From Taibaiella koreensis (GTDB lineage Bacteria > Bacteroidota > Bacteroidia > Chitinophagales > Chitinophagaceae), in assembly GCF_003545715.1 (NCBI RefSeq), contig NZ_QVNU01000004.1:575417-639416 (forward strand): DNA of 64,000 nucleotides, written 5' to 3'. Of the stretch, positions 17,884 to 26,138 are shown one piece after another. A program made the position numbers and the translations under genes. Under the pieces are notes generated by a model. It had not been told where the DNA came from and did no database searches. It worked only from the letters and a program-made list of their open reading frames with translations. The first letter of the stretch is position 1; every line of letters starts with the position of its first letter.

Positions 17884-18369
17884 ATGACAAACTACATCTA
17901 CGATGGATCTCTTGCGGAAAACATATCCTTCAGCACTATGATCTCAGCGGCACAATCGAAGCATGGCGGACCGCAGCCAATTTGCAAGCAGAAAATCACA
18001 AAGATGATCCCACAGGAAGAGGGTATCGCGATCAAGCTGGATGGCAGCGATACCAGGTATGTTGCCGTGCCGCTCATATCCTGTGCGGCAGTTATATTTG
18101 CAAGCGCCCAATCGGACACGGCTTACCTGTATCATGCATTGAGCGGGACTGTGCCTCAGCAAATATTCAATACAGCTATGGCAGCACTGGGAAAGGTCGC
18201 GTTGCAAAGTGTTTTTGTTATCTATACATTTACCAACCCTTCGGATAAAAATTATATAGCAGATGCAGGCGCGCTAGCGCTATACGGTATCCCCGACAAA
18301 AACATCATTTTCGCACCCAGCCTTTTAGGTTCGACCTTTGGCATTAACGCGCAAACGATAGTTGGCTGA
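17884..18369 (+). CDS. Orphan protein, possible CheD/CNF-like Cys-His domain
   Basis: 161 residues, no signal peptide. I cannot assign a family. Residues 63-88 run PLISC-AAVIFAS-...-YLYHALSG: a Ser-Cys (Cys67) at a strand end and a His (His84) 17 residues later. This spacing and layout resemble the catalytic Cys/His pair of CheD and CNF-type glutamine deamidases. The C-terminal part is hydrophobic with short strands. The resemblance is by eye and may be chance. It stands alone between an exported unknown and the rplL end, with no partner gene. A third catalytic residue could not be identified. Confidence 0.5.
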   Translation: MTNYIYDGSLAENISFSTMISAAQSKHGGPQPICKQKITKMIPQEEGIAIKLDGSDTRYVAVPLISCAAVIFASAQSDTAYLYHALSGTVPQQIFNTAMAALGKVALQSVFVIYTFTNPSDKNYIADAGALALYGIPDKNIIFAPSLLGSTFGINAQTIVG

Positions 18370-18440
18370 CCGGTACATTGACAACATCAGATGAGGCCGC
18401 AGTTCAGCCTGAGTTTACGTGAAAACGATTTGATTCCCCC

Positions 18441-18474
18441 AAAAGAAAGAGCTGCCCATAAGGACAGCTCTTTG
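18441..18474 (-). terminator. Rho-independent terminator of rplK-rplL operon
   Basis: On the minus strand AAAGAGCTGTCC pairs with GGGCAGCTCTTT around TTAT, followed by CTTTT. It lies about 25 bp after the rplL stop and may also serve the convergent gene at 17884. Confidence 0.85.
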
Positions 18475-18497
18475 CTATAAGGTTCTCGCTAAGAAAA

Positions 18498-18872
18498 TTA
18501 GGCAACTTCAACTTCAGCGCCAGCTTCTTTAAGCTTACCGGCGATATCGTCGGCTTCAGCTTTAGAGATTTTTTCTTTAACTGCTTTGGGAGCACCATCA
18601 ACCAGTTCTTTAGCCTCTTTCAGACCCAGACCGGTCAGGTCTTTCACGATTTTCACTACGTTCAGCTTAGAAGCGCCGGGGCTCTTCAGGATAACGTCGA
18701 ATTCAGTTTTTTCAGCTGCAGCTGCTGCGCCACCACCGTCGCCGGCAGCTACTACTACTGCTGCTGCAGCGGGTTCAATACCGTAATCGGCTTTCAGCAC
18801 GTCAGCCAGTTCCTGAACTTCTTTAACGGTTAAGTTTACTAATGATTCGGCTAATGCTTTTACGTCTGCCAT
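18498..18872 (-). CDS. rplL: 50S ribosomal protein L7/L12
   Basis: 124 residues of standard length: an N-terminal dimerisation domain, an Ala-rich hinge (about 35-53, [21 protein letters not shown]), and the C-terminal factor-binding domain with [24 protein letters not shown]. It is the last gene of rplK-rplA-rplJ-rplL; rpoB, which usually follows, is absent. Confidence 0.98.
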   Translation of the reverse strand: MADVKALAESLVNLTVKEVQELADVLKADYGIEPAAAAVVVAAGDGGGAAAAAEKTEFDVILKSPGASKLNVVKIVKDLTGLGLKEAKELVDGAPKAVKEKISKAEADDIAGKLKEAGAEVEVA

Positions 18873-18967
18873 TTTTATAAATTTTTTGAATGTTTTGAAA
18901 TATTGTTACTGTAACTATATGTGGACTTGGAAGCCGTTATTAAGGGCAGCTTAAAGCTGCCGGGTAC

Positions 18968-19546
18968 TTACTCTGCAGCAGGCGCCTCGGGAGCTGAAGC
19001 TTCCGGTGCATCTGTTGCAGGAGCATCGGGAGCAGCTTCAGGCGCAGCGCCACCTTCTTGTTCCGCTTTGTTCTGCAGGGCAGAGATAACGCGGCTGATG
19101 GGCGATTGCAGCAAGCCGATAACTTCGCCGATAAGCTCGTTCTTGGTCTTGATGTTTTTCAGGTTAGTCAGCTGGTTGTCGCCGATGAACAGGTCTTCGC
19201 CGATGAAGGCTGCCTTCAGGGCGGGTTTTTCACCTTTGGCCTCGTTGCGGAAAGCGCTGATGATAACAGCCGGCTCCTTGGGAGAATCGGAGAACATCAG
19301 GGCGGTTACGCCATGCAGGGCATCATAGATACCAGCATACTTTTCGCTGTTCAGGCTTTCGAGGGCTTTGCGGATCAGTGTGTTCTTAGCCACTTTCATC
19401 TCCACATTCTTCTCAAAGCAAGTCCTGCGCAGCTTGTTGATCTGGGCTACAGTCAACGACTCCGTATTGGTAACATAAAAGTTACTGTATTGTGAGAATT
19501 TATCTTTTAAAAGCTCAATCGCTTCTGATTTTTGAGCAGTGTTCAT
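18968..19546 (-). CDS. rplJ: 50S ribosomal protein L10 with Ala/Pro/Glu-rich tail
   Basis: 192 residues. The L10 body (residues 1 to about 165) contains NFYVTNTESLTVAQINKLR and the C-terminal helix that carries the L7/L12 dimers (LIGEVIGLLQSPISRVISALQNKA). After it comes an Ala/Pro/Glu-rich tail (about 166-192, APEAAPDAPATDAPEASAPE) beyond the normal family end. It lies between rplA and rplL. Confidence 0.97.
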   Translation of the reverse strand: MNTAQKSEAIELLKDKFSQYSNFYVTNTESLTVAQINKLRRTCFEKNVEMKVAKNTLIRKALESLNSEKYAGIYDALHGVTALMFSDSPKEPAVIISAFRNEAKGEKPALKAAFIGEDLFIGDNQLTNLKNIKTKNELIGEVIGLLQSPISRVISALQNKAEQEGGAAPEAAPDAPATDAPEASAPEAPAAE

Positions 19547-19636
19547 TTTTTAAATGATTTTGACCCTGTCGGGACGGTTATACAATTTCGATTCTGCTGC
19601 CACGTTCAACCCTGTAACGGGGGTCTAAAGGGGCCT

Positions 19637-20332
19637 TTAGTTCGCTACAGATTTAGTGTCGATTGCTAAACCAGGGCTCATAGAAGAAGCCATGCTCACA
19701 CCTTTTACATAAATACCCTTAGCTGTGCTGGGTTTCATACGGATAAGCGTGTTGATCAGCTCCTGAGCATTCTCAGCGATTTTATTCGGTTCGAAAGAGA
19801 CGCGGCCGATGGAAGCGTGAATAATACCGGCTTTATCTACTTTGAACGCAATTTTACCACCTTTTACGTCGTTTACGGCAGCAGCTACATCGTTGGTAAC
19901 CGTACCGGTCTTGGGGTTCGGCATCAGGTTACGGGGACCCAGCACTTTACCCAGCTTACCGATCTTAGGCATTACGGAAGGTGTAGCCACGATCACGTCT
20001 ACATCGGTCCAGCCGCCTTCGATCTTCTGGATAAATTCGTCCAGGCCTACGAAGTCTGCACCGGCAGCTTTAGCTTCAGCCTCTTTATCGGGAGGGCAAA
20101 GTACCAGCACCGATTTGGTTTTACCGGTTCCGTGAGGGAGGGTTACTGTACCGCGCAGCGCCTGGTCGGCTTTCTTGGGATCGATGCCCAAGCGGATGTG
20201 TACGTCCACAGAGCTATCAAACTTGGTACAGTTAATTTCTTTTACCATCTGGGCCGCTTCGGCCAGAGTATACACTTTATTTTTATCAAGCTTAGCTTCT
20301 ACAGCTTTTCTTTTTTTATTTAAAGATGCCAT
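19637..20332 (-). CDS. rplA: 50S ribosomal protein L1
   Basis: 231 residues, normal length, with [18 protein letters not shown], the [20 protein letters not shown] motif and [20 protein letters not shown], all diagnostic of L1. In many bacteria L1 represses its own operon; no leader structure was identified here. It lies 36 bp after rplK. Confidence 0.98.
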   Translation of the reverse strand: MASLNKKRKAVEAKLDKNKVYTLAEAAQMVKEINCTKFDSSVDVHIRLGIDPKKADQALRGTVTLPHGTGKTKSVLVLCPPDKEAEAKAAGADFVGLDEFIQKIEGGWTDVDVIVATPSVMPKIGKLGKVLGPRNLMPNPKTGTVTNDVAAAVNDVKGGKIAFKVDKAGIIHASIGRVSFEPNKIAENAQELINTLIRMKPSTAKGIYVKGVSMASSMSPGLAIDTKSVAN

Positions 20333-20368
20333 TGCAACAAATGTTTAAATAAGGTGAACCAATAGGGA

Positions 20369-20812
20369 TTAATTCTGCCAGGGTGCAGTACCTTCAACTG
20401 TGAGTCCCATGCTGCGGGCAGTACCAGCTACCATTTTCATGGCGCTTTCCACGGTGAAGCAGTTCAGATCGGCCATTTTATCTTTGGCGATCTCTTCCAC
20501 CTGTGCCCAGGTCACTTTACCTACTTTGTTACGGTTAGGCTCTTTGGATCCGCTCTTGATCTTGGCCTGCTCCATCAGCTGAATCGCTGCGGGAGGAGTT
20601 TTGATCACGAATTCAAAAGACTTATCGCTGAAAACAGTAATGAGTACGGGTAATATTTTACCTTGTTTGTCCTGTGTACGTGCGTTGAATTGTTTGCAGA
20701 ATTCCATGATGTTCACACCTTTGGAACCCAACGCTGGACCGATTGGCGGAGCCGGGTTGGCCTGGCCGCCTTTACATTGGAGCTTTACGTAGCCCGAAAT
20801 TTCTTTAGCCAT
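20369..20812 (-). CDS. rplK: 50S ribosomal protein L11
   Basis: 147 residues: [20 protein letters not shown] at the N-terminal domain, [12 protein letters not shown], and the rRNA-binding C-terminal domain ending [15 protein letters not shown]. First gene of the operon. nusG and secE, which usually sit just upstream, are missing; a divergent epimerase gene is there instead. Confidence 0.98.
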   Translation of the reverse strand: MAKEISGYVKLQCKGGQANPAPPIGPALGSKGVNIMEFCKQFNARTQDKQGKILPVLITVFSDKSFEFVIKTPPAAIQLMEQAKIKSGSKEPNRNKVGKVTWAQVEEIAKDKMADLNCFTVESAMKMVAGTARSMGLTVEGTAPWQN

Positions 20813-20895
20813 TGCTTAATTTTTTGGTATTAACGAGTTAAATTAAACCTCTCCCAAATCCGTAAAATGATAAGAGCAGTATTCAATCAAGGGCG

Positions 20896-20903
20896 CAAAG
20901 GTA
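20896..20903 (-). promoter_or_regulatory. Probable -7 promoter box of rplK operon
   Basis: TACCTTTG on the minus strand, 84 bp upstream of rplK, in the same GCGCAAAGGTAA context as the rplM promoter. The -33 element is uncertain: TTTTTG is only 15 bp upstream. Confidence 0.5.
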
Positions 20904-21171
20904 AGCACTTTTTAAATACAAAAAATATTTTTTTGTGCCCCGGACAAATTTCCTTGAAAGCAGGCAAAAGTAAGCCTTTTGAAGTACGCTCCCGTCAAAT
21001 AGGTACCGGATCCTTTTATCGCCGGGAACGCAACGCTAAAACAGGTGCAGAACACAACCGGGGTCATGAATTAAAAACCTACCTTTATAGGTAATTTATT
21101 GCTTTCCAATTATTAGTATCTACGATCAACTACTTTCCGCTTGTGTTGTTGCTTTATAAAAACCAAATACC

Positions 21172-22098
21172 ATGTCTGTAGTCCTCATTACCGGTGGTAC
21201 CGGCACTGTAGGCCGGCGATTGACGAGTCTGCTTGTCAGCAAAGGATACCAGGTCATTGTCCTGAGCCGGGGCGACGGGGAAAACCGGGTACCGGGTATC
21301 CGCTATGCGCGCTGGGATATAGAGCGGGGCGAGATAGACCAGGATGCCATCGCCGACAGCGATTATGTGATCCACCTGGCCGGGGCAGGCGTAGCCGAAA
21401 AACGATGGACACAGGCCCGGAAGCAGGTAATCCTGGACAGCAGGACGCATAGCAGCCGGCTCCTGGCCGATGCCCTTAAAGCCATTCCGAATCGTGTCAA
21501 AGCCGTTATTTCGGCGTCGGCATCGGGTTATTACGGCGCCGATACTTTACTTTCCCTCAACGATGGCTTTACCTGGGACGATCCGCCGGCCGACGATTTC
21601 CTGGCGCAGGTATGCCGGCAATGGGAAGAAAGTATTGCTCCCGTAAAGGACCTGGGCAAAAGGCTGGTGATCCTGCGCACGGGTATTGTGCTCAGCCGCG
21701 ATGGGGGCGCCCTTAAGGAGTTCGTACGTCCGCTCCGCTTTCGCGTCGCCGCAATATTGGGCAGTGGCAGGCAAATCGTGAGCTGGATCCATGAAGACGA
21801 TCTGTGCCGCATGTACCTCCACGCCCTGGAAAACGAGGCTGCAGAAGATGCTTACAATGCAGTAGCGCCCCACCCCGTTACCAACAGGCAGTTGGTAACG
21901 GCCCTCGCAAAAGCAAAAGGCGGCTTCTATATTCCGCTACAGGTACCCGCCTTCGCCCTGCGGCTGGCCCTCGGCGAAATGGCCACAGAAGTACTGAAAA
22001 GCGCCCGTCTCAGCAGCGACAGGATCGAAGAAGAAGGCTTTACCTTTGCCTATCCCGACATCGCCGCTGCAGCAGCCGAACTGTTGGGCAGGCGTTGA
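21172..22098 (+). CDS. TIGR01777-type NAD(P)-dependent epimerase/sugar nucleotide-like SDR
   Basis: 308 residues of the extended SDR class. The N-terminal dinucleotide motif is TGGTGTVGRR (residues 7-16). HLAGAGVAEKRWT, SASASGYYG and SWIHEDDLCRMYLHAL are typical of the YfcH/SDR39U1 group, and the C-terminal DUF1731-like end (SSDRIEEEGFTFAYPDI) is present. The physiological substrate of this group is not established. Its last 41 bp plus the start of the next gene are duplicated at 22811-22921. Confidence 0.92.
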   Translation: MSVVLITGGTGTVGRRLTSLLVSKGYQVIVLSRGDGENRVPGIRYARWDIERGEIDQDAIADSDYVIHLAGAGVAEKRWTQARKQVILDSRTHSSRLLADALKAIPNRVKAVISASASGYYGADTLLSLNDGFTWDDPPADDFLAQVCRQWEESIAPVKDLGKRLVILRTGIVLSRDGGALKEFVRPLRFRVAAILGSGRQIVSWIHEDDLCRMYLHALENEAAEDAYNAVAPHPVTNRQLVTALAKAKGGFYIPLQVPAFALRLALGEMATEVLKSARLSSDRIEEEGFTFAYPDIAAAAAELLGRR

Positions 22099-22168
22099 CA
22101 CCAATCCCCTTTGCCATGATCTATTTCCCTGGCCTGGACGTTGAAAAAAGCCGGCAGCGGCGTTGGCT
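22058..22168 (+). repeat. 111-bp direct repeat, left copy
   Basis: Matches 22811-22921 at a constant offset of 753 bp with about three mismatches. It covers the last codons of the epimerase gene and the first codons of the following membrane-protein gene. The two copies bracket the AT-rich frameshifted gene. Confidence 0.95.
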
Positions 22169-22199
22169 TGAAAGAAAAGCCTCTCTGATCCGATCATAA
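22116..22199 (+). pseudogene. Truncated 5' fragment of the membrane-protein gene at 22869
   Basis: Encodes MIYFPGLDVEKSRQRRWL, the same N-terminus as the intact gene at 22869-23435, then diverges and stops after 27 residues. It is the left-hand product of the 111-bp duplication. Confidence 0.75.
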
Positions 22200-22234
22200 C
22201 AGCCGCCAGAAGTATCATAAATTCACTATCATTT

Positions 22235-22803
22235 ATGAAAAAAATATTGCTACTATTTGTTTCATTGCTGTTTATTGTACCAGGAGACGCGCAAACCTAC
22301 AGCTCAATAATATCAGATAAAGAGATTTACGAATTCCTCAATTGGCTTAGCAGGTCTGAGGAAAAACACGCAGAAGAACCTTTTCTTAAACGGAAGCAAA
22401 TTCATAATAGGATGCTACAGTGGGATACGTCCAATTTTATAAATAGGATTAATAAGAATACAGGAGCATCGAGCCATCTATACTTATTCGGTAAGGCCAG
22501 GCTTCTGATACCATATTCAAGGCCGATGACCAGGCATATTTATTCCTTCAATATACAGCTATTAGGGATAGTGTTTGGCACAAGGCATTTAAAAATACCA
22601 ATCTATTAAAGGATAAAAAGCAAAAACAAATCAATAGATATTTTTACGCTGTTCCACTTTTCTCTAAAGATAAAATGCATGTCATTGTTTACAAAATGTA
22701 CTATTGTGGTAGTCTGTGTGCCTATTTCGGTTATTACATTTACCAAAAAGTAACTAATAAGACCTGGAAATCGATAGCCTGTATTCACTGTGGAATAAGC
22801 TAA
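22235..22803 (+). pseudogene. Frameshifted gene for an exported hypothetical protein
   Basis: The frame from 22235 begins with a signal peptide (MKKILLLFVSLLFIVPGDAQ) and continues ISDKEIYEFLNWLSRSEEKH. Near 22500-22518 the coding pattern jumps to another frame, where FKADDQAYLFLQYTAIRDS and then PLFSKDKMHVIVYKMYYC continue to a TAA at 22801-22803. The break is consistent with loss of one base (or gain of two). The joined product would be about 189 residues. The segment is visibly more AT-rich than its neighbours and lies inside the 111-bp duplication, which suggests acquisition. A sequencing error cannot be excluded. Confidence 0.78.
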
Positions 22804-22810
22804 AGCAAAA

Positions 22811-22921
22811 ACATCGCCGCTGCAGCAGCCGAACTGTTGGGCAGGCATTGACACCAATCCCCTTTGCCATGATCTATTTCCCCGGCCTGGACGTTCAAAA
22901 AAGCCGGCAGCGGCGTTGGCT
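22811..22921 (+). repeat. 111-bp direct repeat, right copy
   Basis: Right-hand copy of the duplication; see the left copy at 22058. The downstream membrane-protein gene reads out of this copy and is intact. Confidence 0.95.
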
Positions 22922-23435
22922 CACCTACAAAGAATCCATAGGTAGCCGCCTGGAACGCTATGCTGTCTATTTGATATTCACCTTCCAGCTCCTTTGCTTG
23001 ACGCTTATCTTCAACGGTCTGGATGCCGGCAATTCCAATGACCTCTTCCTGATGTGGTTCCTTATGCCACTCTTGATGCTGCTGGCCCTGTACATCCTCG
23101 TGTTAAAAGCGCTTGAAAAATTCCTGAAAAAGCGGACAACAGTTTGCAGCAAAAAGGAAAACAAAACGCTGCTGCAACAATTGGCAACCAGGAGGAGATG
23201 GCAGACCCGGCGGCTATCGGGCGACTGCCTCATCTATACCACCTCCGAGCACAACTTTTCCTATAATGTCTCGACCATTATGGTCTTCCTGGTAGAAGAT
23301 GGCCGTATTCTGTATTCTCTTTTTCGGAAACGTCCCAGGTTGGATATTCCCTCACTCTTCGAGATATGGCTGCTCCGTTACGATATGAGAATGCTTTCCC
23401 GTGAAGCAATGAAAGCAAACCTGCAGGCGTTATAA
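22869..23435 (+). CDS. Membrane protein of unknown function
   Basis: 188 residues from the ATG at 22869 (MIYFPGLDVQKSRQRRW); a TTG at 22848 would add seven. Two hydrophobic spans are visible at about residues 33-53 (YLIFTFQLLCLTLIF) and 62-80 (FLMWFLMPLLMLLALYILVL), followed by a basic cytoplasmic-looking tail. No family recognised. In the ancestral arrangement it probably followed the epimerase gene directly. Confidence 0.7.
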   Translation: MIYFPGLDVQKSRQRRWLTYKESIGSRLERYAVYLIFTFQLLCLTLIFNGLDAGNSNDLFLMWFLMPLLMLLALYILVLKALEKFLKKRTTVCSKKENKTLLQQLATRRRWQTRRLSGDCLIYTTSEHNFSYNVSTIMVFLVEDGRILYSLFRKRPRLDIPSLFEIWLLRYDMRMLSREAMKANLQAL

Positions 23436-23597
23436 AATACACTAAGACTGCCCTGCCTGAGCCAGATAAGCGCCGGCTTTAAGTTTGGCTTCGATACTAT
23501 AAACGCCAGCAGCTTTGCCTACTGGGATCATAAGATCTCCACCGGACCAATACCCGGCCGGACAAACTATTTAACCGCAACCTGAAATCACAATACA

Positions 23598-23981
23598 ATG
23601 CGCCGATACCTTATTGCAGCAGCAGCCTTTATCTTTTCCCTTCCTACCTTTGCGCAGAAGGCCTATGAAGCCGTTTACTACCGGGGAAAGACCCAGAATA
23701 TAGGTGTTCGGTTTACCTTAGGCGCCGGCTACCTGCCCGCCTGTGAAATCGAAACGACCGATCTCAAAACCCATAAAACCTCCACCTTCCTGCCGGAAAT
23801 CGGGGTGCCTGATGAGAAAAAGCAAATGAAGTTTTACCATTTCAGCGCTTCACAAAAAGCCTTCAGCGACTACTTCATCATTGACGGCATAGAAGAGGGC
23901 TATGATGAAGTGCCGGCTAAGCTCTACGGGAGGTATTACTTTAACGGCAAGGCTTATCCACTTACGCTAAAGCGGAAATAA
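23598..23981 (+). CDS. Small exported protein, unknown
   Basis: 127 residues with a clear signal peptide (MRRYLIAAAAFIFSLPTFAQ). The mature part is about 107 residues, rich in Tyr/Phe and basic residues with short beta-like segments. No motif recognised. It is 11 bp upstream of the next exported gene and may form an operon 23598-25711 with the three genes that follow. Confidence 0.72.
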   Translation: MRRYLIAAAAFIFSLPTFAQKAYEAVYYRGKTQNIGVRFTLGAGYLPACEIETTDLKTHKTSTFLPEIGVPDEKKQMKFYHFSASQKAFSDYFIIDGIEEGYDEVPAKLYGRYYFNGKAYPLTLKRK

Positions 23982-23992
23982 ATTCTTTAAAG

Positions 23993-24604
23993 ATGCTTAT
24001 TAAAAAAGTGATCCCCTTACTACCGCTATTCCTGCTCTGGATGGGTAGTATAGCGCTGCAGGCACAAACGGGCAAAGCAAAGCTGCTGCCCGAAACAGCC
24101 AACCAGGAAGACCTGCCGGCCAATGAGTACCTGCAGCAAAAGCTGCAGCCTATTCGCGACAACTTTAAGCGGATCAACAGCACGACCCGCTGGAGCCGCA
24201 TCAAAAAGATAGACCTTCCCCAGACGGGCGAAGGCGGCATAGCCACCTTTTATTACCAGAAGGGTAAGCTGGAAAAGATCGTGAGCCGGCAGTTTGGCGA
24301 GACCTTCCAGCAACTTAACGAATACTATCTGCTGAACGGACAATTATCCTTTGTGCTGGAACGTTATTACCGTTATAACAGGCCTATTTATTATGATTCT
24401 ACAGCCATGAAGGCAGCAAACGATACAGAAGCCTTTGCCATCGACAGCTCGGAGATCGAAGAAGATCGCAGCTATTTCGAGCGAGGCACACTCCTCCACC
24501 TGGTCAACAACCAGGATTGCGGCGCACCCTTTGCCGCCGACTATTTAAAGGAAGAGCAGCAGCGGATCCTGGCCGACTATAAACGCCTTCGTCAATTGAA
24601 ATAA
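23993..24604 (+). CDS. Exported protein, unknown
   Basis: 203 residues; signal peptide MLIKKVIPLLPLFLLWMGSIALQAQ. The mature domain has alternating charged and aromatic strands (ATFYYQKGKLEKIVSRQFGE, QLSFVLERYYRYN), somewhat like small beta-rich Bacteroidota lipid- or peptide-binding modules, but no family is assigned. It is only 2 bp from the next gene. Confidence 0.72.
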   Translation: MLIKKVIPLLPLFLLWMGSIALQAQTGKAKLLPETANQEDLPANEYLQQKLQPIRDNFKRINSTTRWSRIKKIDLPQTGEGGIATFYYQKGKLEKIVSRQFGETFQQLNEYYLLNGQLSFVLERYYRYNRPIYYDSTAMKAANDTEAFAIDSSEIEEDRSYFERGTLLHLVNNQDCGAPFAADYLKEEQQRILADYKRLRQLK

Positions 24605-24606
24605 AT

Positions 24607-25224
24607 ATGACCGGGACAGCGACTGCCAAGCTTGGTCTTGCGCTCATGGCCGGCTTTATGCTGGCCACCGTTGCCGGCACCTTAAGCCACGAAGGCGGTC
24701 ATTACCTGGTGACCCGTAGCCTGGGCTACCGGGCATCGATCAATTACCAAGCTACAATGTGGTACCCGGGACAAAAATTTCGGGACAAAGATCTGCTACC
24801 CATTGTATGGGGCGGCCCCTTACAAACCATGTTCACAGGTACCCTGGGCTTTCTGCTTCTGTGGCGCTACCGGCGATCCTTTCATCCCGGGAAGCCGCTG
24901 AATTTCGGGCAATGGCTCCTGATCTTTATCAGCCTTTTCTGGCTCAGGCAGCCTGCCAACCTGGCCATGGGCATAGGCATATGGCTGCTCACAGGCCGTA
25001 TGCCTCATAGCGGCGACGAAACCCGTCTGGCAGTCTATCATCACTGGCCTCCTGGCGCTGTTGCCTGGCCTTCCGCGCTCATTGGTATCGCAGTATTGTT
25101 TGTGGTTATCTTCCGGTTCGTTCCGCGCGGTCAGCGTATCCTGTTTATGATTGCAGGGCTGTTGGGCGGTTGCGCCGGCTATATCCTGTGGTTTCACTAT
25201 CTTGGTCCTATCCTGATGCCCTAG
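24607..25224 (+). CDS. Membrane protein with HExxH motif, putative M50-like metallopeptidase
   Basis: 205 residues and largely hydrophobic, with about five to six membrane spans. Residues 28-32 are HEGGH, a zinc-binding HExxH placed at the end of the first hydrophobic segment and followed by YLVTRSLGY, just as in site-2-protease-type enzymes. A possible third metal ligand is Asp in HSGDET near residue 137, but the canonical LDG motif is not seen. It may act in the membrane on a small substrate. Its last 163 bp are duplicated at 27497-27659. The family assignment is tentative. Confidence 0.55.
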   Translation: MTGTATAKLGLALMAGFMLATVAGTLSHEGGHYLVTRSLGYRASINYQATMWYPGQKFRDKDLLPIVWGGPLQTMFTGTLGFLLLWRYRRSFHPGKPLNFGQWLLIFISLFWLRQPANLAMGIGIWLLTGRMPHSGDETRLAVYHHWPPGAVAWPSALIGIAVLFVVIFRFVPRGQRILFMIAGLLGGCAGYILWFHYLGPILMP

Positions 25225-25225
25225 T

Positions 25226-25711
25226 ATGGAAACAAATAGTAGCGAAAATGTCGACCTGTTGCTGCGCATCGATCCGCATGGCTGGAGCAGCTGTACTTTT
25301 TTACAGAAAGGCCATATCGTAACGCTCAGCGCTTCTTTTCTCTTCGGAGATCCTTTCGAAATACTTATTACGGCATTGTCACAGTTGGATAGCGGCAGCC
25401 CCGAGGCAAGCTTCGACTGGTACGATGAGCCGGGTGGCTACAGGTTTACCTTCCGCAAGCTAACATCCAATGAACGTATCAGCCTGCAGATCGATCGCTT
25501 CGATGAAAGCTATGGCTACAACCCTCAACCCAGGGATCGCATACTGGAGGCTACGCTGCCTTTGTCCTATTGGATCGTATTATATTATCTGCAGCTGAAG
25601 AAGCTGGCCTGCCTGTTGCAGGACCGGACATACGCACAGAACAGGCAGGTGTTTCCCTTTAAGCTTTTCCGGTCCTTTGAAGCTTTGGTGCTGCATCGCT
25701 ATTTCCGGTAA
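25226..25711 (+). CDS. Hypothetical cytoplasmic protein
   Basis: 161 residues, no signal peptide. It starts 1 bp after the preceding stop, so it is probably coupled to the membrane protein gene. It is acidic and aromatic, with the pattern FDWYDEPGGYRFTF. It resembles in style the small stand-alone proteins often found as immunity or accessory proteins, but no family can be named. Confidence 0.68.
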   Translation: METNSSENVDLLLRIDPHGWSSCTFLQKGHIVTLSASFLFGDPFEILITALSQLDSGSPEASFDWYDEPGGYRFTFRKLTSNERISLQIDRFDESYGYNPQPRDRILEATLPLSYWIVLYYLQLKKLACLLQDRTYAQNRQVFPFKLFRSFEALVLHRYFR

Positions 25712-25832
25712 TTATCTGCAGCACCGGCGATACCCCGGACAAGTTGTCCCCCACTTTTATTCCCCGTTCAAAATAGGGTTGTGTGAATGATTATTTTCTC
25801 TAATTTGTGTAGCAAATCCAAACCACAACCCT

Positions 25833-26135
25833 ATGCTACCACTAAGATTACAGCAGATTAAACAGCTGCTGGAAGAAAAACAAGAACCATTGGCCCCATC
25901 CGGCGGCAACGAAGCCCTGGCGCAGCAAGCGCTATCTGAGGAAGAAAGGGAGCTGCTTGCGGAGCTGGCTTTCCTCGATGCCAGCGAAAGCATTCAGCTT
26001 ACGCTAAGAGATGATTACAATGAGGCGCTTTACGGGAAACCCTTATCCAGAAGCGCTCTGGCAGGGATCATCCTGGCGCCCACCCCGGGACAGTGCCCTG
26101 CCTGCGGCCGTAAGTTTAACGTTCAAAGCACTTAA
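25833..26135 (+). CDS. Small hypothetical protein with CxxC
   Basis: 100 residues, mostly helical and Gln/Glu-rich, ending in GQCPACGRKFNV, a single CPxCG half zinc-ribbon. With only one CxxC it would need a partner or dimer to bind metal. It is 3 bp upstream of the membrane protein gene at 26139. Confidence 0.65.
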   Translation: MLPLRLQQIKQLLEEKQEPLAPSGGNEALAQQALSEEERELLAELAFLDASESIQLTLRDDYNEALYGKPLSRSALAGIILAPTPGQCPACGRKFNVQST

Positions 26136-26138
26136 ACT

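Noticed and set aside
23436..23585. Open stretch (ISAGFKFGFDTINASSFAYW...) without a start codon
   Set aside because: Could be a gene remnant, but no start, no second fragment and no recognised family; left out.
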